From: Niallia sp. NCCP-28
Lineage (GTDB): Bacteria > Bacillota > Bacilli > Bacillales > Cytobacillaceae
Length of the DNA: 64,000 nt
Direction: 5' to 3'
Assembly (NCBI RefSeq): GCF_023168165.1
Contig: NZ_BQYJ01000004.1
Coordinates: 429,086-493,085, forward strand
Part shown: piece after piece, positions 45,269-52,876 of the stretch
Layout: each line of letters starts with the position of its first letter
How positions within the stretch are numbered: position 1 is the stretch's first letter
Program-made: the position numbers and the translations under genes
The notes under the pieces: generated by a model
Told to the model about the DNA's origin: nothing
Database searches by the model: none
Seen by the model: only the letters and a program-made list of their open reading frames with translations

Positions 45269-45838
45269 TTATTTAAATATAAGCTGATCCCTATAATCAG
45301 CTGAATCAGTTACCAGCCATCGATATTTTTCCTTATTTTCATAGATTTCTTTAGGATAAATAATAGCGGGTATAACATAATCCCCTTTATAATATATTTT
45401 TTCACTGACAGAGTTCAATGGTATTTTATAAACATTTTTTAATGCCTTATAGAATACTCTTTCAAGCAGAACAACACAATACTCTATATGATGATATTCT
45501 GAATAATGCACAAACACAGATAATAGTCTGTCCAGATTCTTTCCTCTGTATTGTTTTAGTATGGCGACCTTATCAATTTCTACTGCCAAGTCTGGATTCT
45601 CTTTTATCGAATCTATCTCGTGAAAGGGGTATACCTTATTAATGTTATTAGCAGAATCAAGAGTATATGGCTTAAATTCAACAGTTCCTACTTTTTGCTT
45701 ATGCACATCTGTAATTAAATATCGATCTGTTGGATCATCCCAATTTTCCAGCCCATATCCCTTTTCAAGCCAGCATTCCATCCAAATTTGGTTAAACTCA
45801 TTCAACAGTGCAAAAGAATCTACTTTTATATACAACAT
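45269..45838 (-). CDS. GNAT-fold N-acyltransferase-like protein
   Basis: 189-aa protein resembling N-acyl amino-acid synthase or autoinducer-synthase-like GNAT proteins. Features: a strand region YLITDVHKQKVGTVEF, a VEIDKVAILKQYRGKNLDRL segment in the position of the acyl-CoA loop, and a later FYKALKNVYKIPL. Not a classical short GNAT. It precedes the GGDEF-EAL gene by 19 bp in the same operon, hinting that its product feeds or answers c-di-GMP signalling. The family assignment is a judgement from pattern only. Confidence 0.55.
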   Translation of the reverse strand: MLYIKVDSFALLNEFNQIWMECWLEKGYGLENWDDPTDRYLITDVHKQKVGTVEFKPYTLDSANNINKVYPFHEIDSIKENPDLAVEIDKVAILKQYRGKNLDRLLSVFVHYSEYHHIEYCVVLLERVFYKALKNVYKIPLNSVSEKIYYKGDYVIPAIIYPKEIYENKEKYRWLVTDSADYRDQLIFK

Positions 45839-46592
45839 ACTTTCCTCCTATAGAGTAATAAGTGATCAATTACCTAGTTTCTGTGCAAGTTTTATTATAC
45901 TTGAATAACAAACAAAAAAATATATTCAGAGGAAGATAAAAATCGTTGATGACTTATTATTACACAAGAAGAACTTACTGAAAAAATCCCTTTAAAAGAT
46001 AGAAAAACAGATGGATCAGACGTGGGTATGTATGAAGGCTTTAGAGGGAGAGGCAGTGAAGCTATAAATATATGTGTCACAAATTCTTATAAGATTCAAG
46101 ATCACGTATCTCCATCTTCTTCCGCTCTTTTTTATTGTTTATCTTGTTTTCTATTAAAGACAATCGCTTCTCATCATGCTGCTTGTGTGTTATTTGTATT
46201 TCTTCCTTTAAATCAGCTATGTATGTACGGGCAAATCGGAATCATTTCTTGCTTTTTTTTGGAAAATTGTTTTTTTCATAAAAACTTCATATTCTGCCTT
46301 TTATTACATATCTGAACGCAGGCAGCGGCTCTTTTTCTAATATTAGCTCATGGCCCATGGATTAATTTTTTATTTTTTCCGCTTAAAACAGACTGCAAGT
46401 CAAGAATAATAGAGAAAAGGTTCAGACAGCATACTTTTTCTGCAACCAGGCGGGACAGATGAAAAGATATGATATTCCCCCGCCTTTTGCTATTTTCCAT
46501 GCACATTTGGCAAACTTATGGCCAATTATGAGAAAAAAAACTTTATTATAATAGTATTTTCCCATCAAAACACTAAGGGCATTAGACACTCC
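45839..46592. other. Long intergenic region with a possible decayed coding remnant
   Basis: About 750 bp. A plus-strand stretch (about 45955-46110) reads LIITQEELTEKIPLKDRKTD then GSDVGMYEGF and INICVTNSYKIQDHV. It looks protein-like but is broken, since a stop lies just before it and a Cys/Phe-rich run follows. Family not recognised. The rest is AT-rich with no clear feature. Confidence 0.35.
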
Positions 46593-47654
46593 TCATTGAC
46601 CCCCATAAAATAAATCTGCTAAAATCGGATCCTCATCAAGCAGCATCTTCGCTTTTTCCCTATATGCTTCTTCATGAAGATAGGTAAACCTGGATGGTTT
46701 GATTTGCGGCGCCAAGTCAATTGCCTGCTTATATTCTTCCTTATCTAAACTTAGGGTTTTTACATAATCAAAAAAGCCTGTTCTTTGAAAAACCTTTCTC
46801 AGCCTTTCATATCGATGATTCTGCACAAGCGCCATTAAATAGGTGGCAATCCCCACTTGTATGCCATGCATTTGCGGTTTTTTTGAGATTTTATCCAATG
46901 CATGGGAAATGAGATGCTCCGAACCGCTTATCGGTGCGCTCGTTCCGCTTATTTCCGTCGCAATTCCCCCCATCGTCATGGAGCTTACCAATTCCTTTAG
47001 AAAAATAGGATTTTTCACATCCGACATCGGGGTTCGCACAAAGCTGTTTACTCCTTTTTTGCTGAGCATTGCCGCAAATGCATCTACATTACCGACTCCG
47101 TGTTTTTCTTCAAAGCTCCAGTCATACAATGCTGTGATATTGGACATTAAATCCCCAACACCAGCAAGAATCAATGGTTTTGGTGCAGTTCCAATAATGT
47201 CTAAATCTACTATAATGCCAAAAGGAATTTTTGCAGGGACGGTTGTTTTTTTATTGTTTACTTGCAGAGAACAGCTGCTGCTTGCGAAACCATCATTAGA
47301 AGCAGATGTAGGAATGCTGATAAACGGAAGTTTTCTAGTAAAAGCAATATATTTACCAAAATCAATAATCGCACCACCGCCCAAGGCAAGAACAGCATCA
47401 TAGTTGCCCATTTGAAATGCTAACGAAATAAGTTCATGGATATCCAGTTTGGAAGGAAGAACTTGTGCTTTAATTTTCACTGTGGTAAAAGATTCTAAAA
47501 TGTTTGGTGCAAAATGTTCATTTGTATAATCATCTAAAAAGAGTATGATCTCCTTAAACTCATATTTCTTTAACAATACCTCTAATTGCTGGATAACTCC
47601 TTCCCCAATCTCAAGGATGGTTGGAGTATTAAAGTTTCTTCCTTGATTCGTCAT
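46593..47654 (-). CDS. sn-glycerol-1-phosphate dehydrogenase-like enzyme (AraM/EgsA family)
   Basis: 353-aa iron/zinc-dependent dehydrogenase. NAD site around YDAVLALGGGAIIDFGKYIA, PTSASNDGFASSSCSL, and likely metal ligands in LAGVGDLMSNITALYDW (Asp), GSEHLISHALD (His) and QMHGIQVGIA (His). The family makes glycerol 1-phosphate from dihydroxyacetone phosphate; B. subtilis AraM is the bacterial example. Its ATG overlaps the stop of the truncated HAD gene upstream (ATGA), suggesting a former two-step pathway with a phosphatase. Confidence 0.82.
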   Translation of the reverse strand: MTNQGRNFNTPTILEIGEGVIQQLEVLLKKYEFKEIILFLDDYTNEHFAPNILESFTTVKIKAQVLPSKLDIHELISLAFQMGNYDAVLALGGGAIIDFGKYIAFTRKLPFISIPTSASNDGFASSSCSLQVNNKKTTVPAKIPFGIIVDLDIIGTAPKPLILAGVGDLMSNITALYDWSFEEKHGVGNVDAFAAMLSKKGVNSFVRTPMSDVKNPIFLKELVSSMTMGGIATEISGTSAPISGSEHLISHALDKISKKPQMHGIQVGIATYLMALVQNHRYERLRKVFQRTGFFDYVKTLSLDKEEYKQAIDLAPQIKPSRFTYLHEEAYREKAKMLLDEDPILADLFYGGQ

Positions 47655-47998
47655 TTCAAAATCAATCCTTTATCTACAAGATATTTTTCAATTTCCGTAA
47701 AGTCCTCGAAAGGGATAAATGGCACTCCTTTTTCTTTCAATAAATCTTTTAATATATCCTTAGCAAAGGTTAGATCTGCAAAAACAGCCGGGTGTGAATC
47801 AGGCTCGCTGTCTCCTGCGTAATGAACTACTTCATACTCTTCTTTCAACTTTTTGATAACAGTCGCTTTATCTATGCCATAGCGTTCAGAATACTTCCAG
47901 TCATTAGCATCAAGATTTAAATGGATATTTCTTTCATGGAAAATGCCTTCTAAGAAAGCATTTAATTCTTTTTTCTTCATTATACCTATTTCTAAAAT
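47651..47998 (-). pseudogene. HAD-family phosphatase, truncated at its N terminus
   Basis: About 110 codons remain: LNAFLEGIFHERNIHLNLDA, ERYGIDKATVIKKLKEEYEV, VHYAGDSEPDSHPAVFADLT, FAKDILKDLL, FIPFEDFTEIEKYL. This matches the C-terminal half of MtnX/HAD phosphatases, including the GDS acidic motif, but the nucleophile motif DxDxT is missing. The open frame runs upstream through an R1 repeat (from 48030) that supplies meaningless residues. A product could start at ATG 47980, but the catalytic domain would be incomplete. Confidence 0.75.
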
Positions 47999-48029
47999 GT
48001 TTACTATAACTATTAACTGAATTTTATAA

Positions 48030-48104
48030 TAAAGTGAAACTTCAATCAGTGAAGTTTTTCCATGTCCCCCACTGATTGTTAGTTGAACCAATCAGGCTTT
48101 TACT
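48030..48104 (+). repeat. R1 repeat, 5' part only (copy j)
   Basis: Left end ATAAAGTGAAACTTC, hairpin CAATCAGTG... with CCACTGATTG, then GTTGAACCAATCAGGCTTTT and AC. The right half is missing. Lies immediately beside the truncated HAD gene. Confidence 0.85.
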
Positions 48105-48575
48105 TAGCGTACGTTCGTTGATGAAAAAATTCTAGTATTAATCTATTCGTAATACTTCTTTAATTGGCAATGGACACTATCGAAAATCATTATACTTATA
48201 GATGCATGATCACTTTGATGTAACTATACGTAAGAATTAATATGAAAAAAGTTCTTTATAAAAACCTAGTTAAAAAAGAATGTAGGATCAAGATAATTTA
48301 CTACTATAAAGAGGATTAAATAAATACAATTGTTCCCGATAAACTAGATCGTTCGGCAAGAGGAAGGAAGGCATCCATATAAAAAAAAGATAACGCAATT
48401 CAATAAATAAATTGCGTCATCTTTTAGATACCTTAGAAAAATATACGCTTTCTGAACTCTCTAACTGTTATCTATACCTCTTAATGCATATCTATTTGTG
48501 AAGAGTCTTTTTGCTTAGCAATCCAGTTAACACTATTCATACAGTGTTTTACTTCATTTTCTCAGGTGCCTGACA
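48105..48575. other. Intergenic region
   Basis: No gene recognised. It holds a strong inverted repeat at 48383-48424 (listed separately) and, at 48564-48576, an R3-type motif AGGTGCCTGACAT overlapping the stop of the next minus-strand gene. Confidence 0.4.
48383..48424. terminator. Terminator-like inverted repeat
   Basis: AAAAGATAACGCAATT pairs with AAATTGCGTCATCTTTT around a loop of about 8 nt. It could end transcription of the 48576 gene on the minus strand. Confidence 0.65.
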
Positions 48576-49373
48576 TCATAGCTTTAAATCTATTTCTACC
48601 TCTAAACCAAAATGATCAGAGATGACAGGTTTATTTGTGCCGTTAAAAATAACAGTAGAATGATTCACCTCAACTTTATGGTTGGAAAAGATATAATCAA
48701 TTCTTATTCCTGCTTTATTATTGTCCCAGCCGGCTATTTTTCCAGCAACTGTTATGCCAGAGTCTTTCACTTTTGATAATTGATAGGTATCATAAAGTCC
48801 TTTCGATAGGAGATAGTCATACCCTTCATTTCTTTTATTTGCATCATTATTAAAGTCACCCATTAAAAAAATCAACTCGTCTTGCAGCGCTTCATCACAA
48901 AGTGTATCTATTTGCTGCTTGCCTGGCTCCTCTTCTTCTCCCCACCAGCCTAAATGGCAGGAATAAAAAGTGATATGTTTATTATTATACTTGATCTTTG
49001 TGCCAATAATTTTTCTAGTTTTCCAATAGTTTGGATCGACTGTTTTAGTAATAAAGAAGGAATACTTTTCGATAATTGGATGTTTTGTTAAGATGCCAAG
49101 TCCTTCTTCATAAATGTCGAATCCAATATGCGAAAAATCCCACGTATATTCATAGTTTAATATATTCTCTTTTTTTAGATAATCAAGCAAAACGAGCATA
49201 AAATTATCTTTTTTTATTATTCCATTCACATGCTCTGCAGCAATAGATTGATTTACCTCTTGCAGGGCAATCACATCATACTCTTGCTCTTTAATGGTTT
49301 GAGCCAATATTTTTATCTTGTCTAATTGATTTTCCTCCAGCCAGGAATGGCAATTTAATGTTAATAATTTCAT
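48576..49373 (-). CDS. Endonuclease/exonuclease/phosphatase (EEP) family hydrolase
   Basis: 265-aa metal-dependent hydrolase. Landmarks of the DNase-I-like fold: MKLLTLNCHSW, VIALQEVNQS (metal Glu), CHLGWWG, LMGDFNNDAN (Asp/Asn), IRIDYIFSNHKV, and SDHFGLEVEI (catalytic His). It starts 3 bp after the stop of the PTS EIICB gene, so it is translated with it. This suggests a sugar-phosphate or phospholipid substrate rather than DNA; inferred from context only. Confidence 0.85.
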   Translation of the reverse strand: MKLLTLNCHSWLEENQLDKIKILAQTIKEQEYDVIALQEVNQSIAAEHVNGIIKKDNFMLVLLDYLKKENILNYEYTWDFSHIGFDIYEEGLGILTKHPIIEKYSFFITKTVDPNYWKTRKIIGTKIKYNNKHITFYSCHLGWWGEEEEPGKQQIDTLCDEALQDELIFLMGDFNNDANKRNEGYDYLLSKGLYDTYQLSKVKDSGITVAGKIAGWDNNKAGIRIDYIFSNHKVEVNHSTVIFNGTNKPVISDHFGLEVEIDLKL

Positions 49374-49376
49374 CTC

Positions 49377-51011
49377 TTAGACTCCCAGTTGATCCTGGAT
49401 ATCTGATTTTAGTACATCTGCTTTTGGCCCATAAATTGCTTGAACACCTTTATTTTTAACAATTAAACCTAATGCGCCATTTTTCTTCCATTTCTGTTCA
49501 TCAGCAACTGCATCTGCCTGCTTAACGGTTACGCGAAGACGAGTCATACATGCATCGACATCTACAATATTGTCCTTTCCTCCTAATAATCCAATTATGG
49601 TAGATGCTAAGGCATTGTTATTTGTTTCTCCTCCAGCGCTATTGTCGCTTTCTTCTTCAATATAATTTCCTAAACGTCCTGGCGTCGCATATTTAAACTT
49701 TTTAATCATGAAATTAGCAACAGCAAAGTTTAGCACAAAAAATAGTAAACATGCTACAACAAAAAAGACAAAATCCAACCATAAACCAGCTTTAATAATC
49801 ATAGGTGTTCTTGTTAAAAGTTCAATCAATCCAAAGGAGTGTACACGAATATGGACGATATCAACAATTGCAAAAGCTAATCCAGCCATAATAGCGTATG
49901 CCACATAAAGAATAGGCGCTACAAACATAAACATAAATTCAATTGGTTCCGTAACACCTGTTAAAAAAACTGCTAAGCCAGCGGATAAAAACATAGATTT
50001 ATATTTGGCCTTTTTATCTTTATCCACATTCCGATACATGGCAAGGGCAATCCCAATTAATGAAGCACAAGATAAAATCATTTGACCTACTTTAAAACGC
50101 GCAGGTGTTATATCATGCAGCAATGCTTTGTAGCTTGCTGTATCACCAGCTGCAAGGAAATTATTTAAATCTCCAATCCAAGCCAGCCATAGCGGATCCT
50201 GTCCAGCAACAGTTGTTCCCGCACTCGACCCAGTCAGGATAGTATAAGTACCGCCTAATTCTGTATAATTCATTGGAACCGTTAACATATGATGCAAACC
50301 AAAAGGAAGCAATAAACGCTCTAAAGCTCCAAAAATAAATGGCGCAATAACAGGAGCAGTGTCGCGAGATGAAGCAATCCACTTGCCGAAATCATTTAAA
50401 GCCCCTTGGATAAGCGGCCATATTACCGAAAGAATTAAAGCGGTAACAACTGATCCCACAATAACAACAAATGGAACAAACCGTTTCCCATTAAAAAATG
50501 CTAAAGCTTGTGGCAGCTTATTATAATTATAATATTTATTAAATAAGTTCGCACCTAAGAAACCAGAGATGATTCCGACAAACACCCCCATATTTATAGC
50601 AGGAGCTCCTAAAACAGAGATAAAATAATCATTTACAACTAATTGACTGCCAAATAAAGAGGAAACCGTAGCCTCTGGATCTCCCAACATTTCAGCATTT
50701 ACACCAAATACAGCACCAGTAATGCGATTAATTAATATAAAAGCAATTAACGCAGCAAAAGCTCCACCAGCCCGTTCTTTTGCCCATGAACCCCCAATCG
50801 CTACAGCAAAAAGCACATGAAGATTTCCAATAATCCCCCATCCTATTTGTTCCATAACTAATGCAATCGTTTGCACAAAACTTATATCAGCACCAACCAT
50901 CCCAACTAATTTTCCAAGTGAAATCATAATACCAGCGGCAGGCATTACTGCTACAACAACAAGCAAAGCCTTGCCGAACTTTTGCCAAAAATCAAAAGAT
51001 AAAAGTTTCAT
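49377..51011 (-). CDS. PTS EIICB component, glucose/maltose (MalX/PtsG) type
   Basis: 544-aa sugar permease. EIIC membrane domain (1-435): GKALLVVVAVMPAAGIMISL at the start, HVLFAVAIGGSWAKERAGGA, FGLHHMLTVPMNYTELGG and FLTGVTEPIEFMFMFVAP. A hydrophilic linker, then EIIB domain (about 460-544) with phosphorylated Cys in VDACMTRLRV. Takes up and phosphorylates a glucose-type sugar; EIIA must come from elsewhere. Sites with the sequence ATGCAATCGTTTGCA lie upstream and inside the gene. Confidence 0.9.
   Translation of the reverse strand: MKLLSFDFWQKFGKALLVVVAVMPAAGIMISLGKLVGMVGADISFVQTIALVMEQIGWGIIGNLHVLFAVAIGGSWAKERAGGAFAALIAFILINRITGAVFGVNAEMLGDPEATVSSLFGSQLVVNDYFISVLGAPAINMGVFVGIISGFLGANLFNKYYNYNKLPQALAFFNGKRFVPFVVIVGSVVTALILSVIWPLIQGALNDFGKWIASSRDTAPVIAPFIFGALERLLLPFGLHHMLTVPMNYTELGGTYTILTGSSAGTTVAGQDPLWLAWIGDLNNFLAAGDTASYKALLHDITPARFKVGQMILSCASLIGIALAMYRNVDKDKKAKYKSMFLSAGLAVFLTGVTEPIEFMFMFVAPILYVAYAIMAGLAFAIVDIVHIRVHSFGLIELLTRTPMIIKAGLWLDFVFFVVACLLFFVLNFAVANFMIKKFKYATPGRLGNYIEEESDNSAGGETNNNALASTIIGLLGGKDNIVDVDACMTRLRVTVKQADAVADEQKWKKNGALGLIVKNKGVQAIYGPKADVLKSDIQDQLGV
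50861..50875. promoter_or_regulatory. Operator-like box inside the EIICB gene
   Basis: ATGCAATCGTTTGCA, identical to the box at 51311-51325, lies about 150 bp into the coding sequence. The separation of 450 bp would allow repressor looping. Could be chance since it is coding. Confidence 0.4.
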
Positions 51012-51309
51012 TTTCCTTCTCCTTTCTTTAAAAACAATATTCTATTAAATAAAATTAAAAATAATAACATCTTGCTAGTAAATAATTTAATGATTTTTCC
51101 CTAACCCTCAATAGATTTTGCCAAATATTATACACTTTATACTACCAATTAGTAACCGTTATCATTATTCGGCAATATTTAGACCATTTGACTTGCTATC
51201 CAAATATTTGCAATAAATCTTCATATAAAGAATCTCCCAAATGCTGCTTTTCCATATTTTCCTTTCTTCCAATTTTCTCTTAAATATAAAATATCATAAT
51301 CTACTATTC

Positions 51310-51327
51310 AATGCAATCGTTTGCATT
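51310..51327. promoter_or_regulatory. LacI/cre-type palindrome upstream of the PTS gene
   Basis: AATGCAATCGTTTGCATT is a near-perfect palindrome of LacI-family or cre type, about 300 bp before the EIICB start. Probably bound by a local LacI-family regulator or CcpA. Confidence 0.6.
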
Positions 51328-51417
51328 ATTTTTTTAAAAAATACAGAATACTCCATAGTACAGACAAATGCAAAGCACTGAAGTCAGTTCCAATGTCATC
51401 AAGCTAAACTTCAAAAA

Positions 51418-51567
51418 ATAGAACAACAATCAGTGGGAGACGCGGACCTCCCCACTGATTGTTAGTTGAACTAATCAGGCTTTTACGGGCTAGTTTAACC
51501 ACCTAAATTTCTCGTTTTCTCTCCTAATCTTGAGGTGAGGGTCAAAAGCCCGTTAATGCGTGATAAA
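51418..51567 (+). repeat. R1 repeat, full copy (copy k)
   Basis: 150 bp. Hairpin 1 CAATCAGTGGG with CCCACTGATTG, then GTTGAACTAATCAGGCTTTT, hairpin 2 ACGGGCT with AGCCCGT enclosing CCACCT with AGGTGAGG. Left end altered (ATAGAACAACAATCAGTG). It ends 14 bp before the stop of cyclase copy 2. Confidence 0.92.
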
Positions 51568-51580
51568 TTTTTCATTTCTA

Positions 51581-52654
51581 TTAATTATTGATAGCATAAA
51601 TTTGGTTTCTTCCCCTATTTTTAGCTATATATAAAGCTTTATCTGCCCATTTAACAAATTCAGCTGGAGATATGCCACTTTCTGTTTTAGTCACCACCCC
51701 TATCGATATAGTTACCTTAATAATTATTTCTTGACCTAAAACAAACTTATGCCCTTCCACTGTTTTTCTGATACGTTCTGCTATATAGTTCGACTGCAAA
51801 GTGCTTGTATCTAACAACAAAACAGCAAACTCCTCGCCCCCATTGCGAAATATTAAATCATTGCCGCGAACCGACTTTTTGAGAATTTTGGCCAATTCCT
51901 TTAAAATAAAATCGCCAGCAGGATGTCCATATGTATCATTTATTTGCTTAAAATAATCAACATCCAGATATAATAAGGACAAATTTCTGTTCTTCGAGTT
52001 TGATTGAGCTAAAGTCTCGTTTAATAAAGAATCAAATTCTCGAGTATTTTTTAGGCCTGTAAGAAAATCAGTAGAAGCCTGTCTTTTATGTTCATAACTT
52101 AAATAGCTGGATTTTCTAATATATTCAACGGCTTGATAGGCTATAAAACCGCCTATTAAAGAAAGAAAACAATATAAAAAAATAATATGCATATAATTTG
52201 GCAGATGGCTAACACGGCTATATAGGAGAAGGGAAAAAATGAATGTGCTTATGTTCACCATCATTAACCATTTTATTTTTTTTGTTATCTTTAATTTACT
52301 TATTATTCCCATTAATACACCAATAATTATGGTAACAACCACAACAAAACTTATATTGAAATTATGCCCTATTAAAAATCTCCCTATGGAAATTACTAAG
52401 GAGGAGCAAACGCTCGATAGAAACCCACCATAAATTGCAGCTATAATAATAGCTACCTGCCGTAAATCAATAATTACATTTTCATTAATCTGTACACTAA
52501 ATTGCATTAGTAAAAAACCAAAGATACCTGTAAGCAGACCAAGCAATATCCTCTCTTTAAAACGTTCTATGATATGAGGATTTTTTAAAAAAAGTCCACC
52601 TAAAAAACAGGAGGCCAACATAATGCATATATGGATAAATAAATCTCTAATCAA
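51581..52654 (-). CDS. Diguanylate cyclase with 5TM-LytS-like domain (copy 2)
   Basis: 357-aa close paralogue of the 33741-34841 gene, nearly collinear throughout. 5TM part about 1-185, then GGDEF domain with DVDYFKQINDTYGHPAGD, RGND inhibitory site and GGEEF. Likely makes c-di-GMP. TTG at 52654 chosen since TTGGAGGAGAAAA precedes it as in copy 1; a longer reading from 52696 is possible but the copies suggest otherwise. Similarity continues about 85 bp upstream, so gene and promoter were duplicated together. The stop is just outside an R1 repeat. Confidence 0.9.
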   Translation of the reverse strand: MIRDLFIHICIMLASCFLGGLFLKNPHIIERFKERILLGLLTGIFGFLLMQFSVQINENVIIDLRQVAIIIAAIYGGFLSSVCSSLVISIGRFLIGHNFNISFVVVVTIIIGVLMGIISKLKITKKIKWLMMVNISTFIFSLLLYSRVSHLPNYMHIIFLYCFLSLIGGFIAYQAVEYIRKSSYLSYEHKRQASTDFLTGLKNTREFDSLLNETLAQSNSKNRNLSLLYLDVDYFKQINDTYGHPAGDFILKELAKILKKSVRGNDLIFRNGGEEFAVLLLDTSTLQSNYIAERIRKTVEGHKFVLGQEIIIKVTISIGVVTKTESGISPAEFVKWADKALYIAKNRGRNQIYAINN

Positions 52655-52840
52655 TTTTCTCCTCCAAAATAAACTTTTATTTTTTATATTCCCCATTGAA
52701 TAGTTAACTATGCTAAGACATCTTTACATATCAAAGGATTTCATATATTAATTTTTCTATATCTAATCCTCCAAACCATATATAAGATATAATAATGTGA
52801 ATCTTTAATAAACAAATGTTTTTTTCCAAATAAAAGAGAA

Positions 52841-52876
52841 AATACTTAGGCTATGTTGCCTGACACCTAAGTATTA
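52841..52876 (-). terminator. Terminator-like hairpin overlapping the GGDEF-EAL stop
   Basis: AATACTTAG pairs with CTAAGTATT around a 17-nt loop containing GCCTGACAC (R3 motif). It overlaps the stop codon of the 52867-55275 gene. Confidence 0.6.

Noticed and set aside
48330..48372. Peptide DKLDRSARGRKASI resembling a resolvase piece
   Set aside because: Too short and without flanking support; similarity could be chance.
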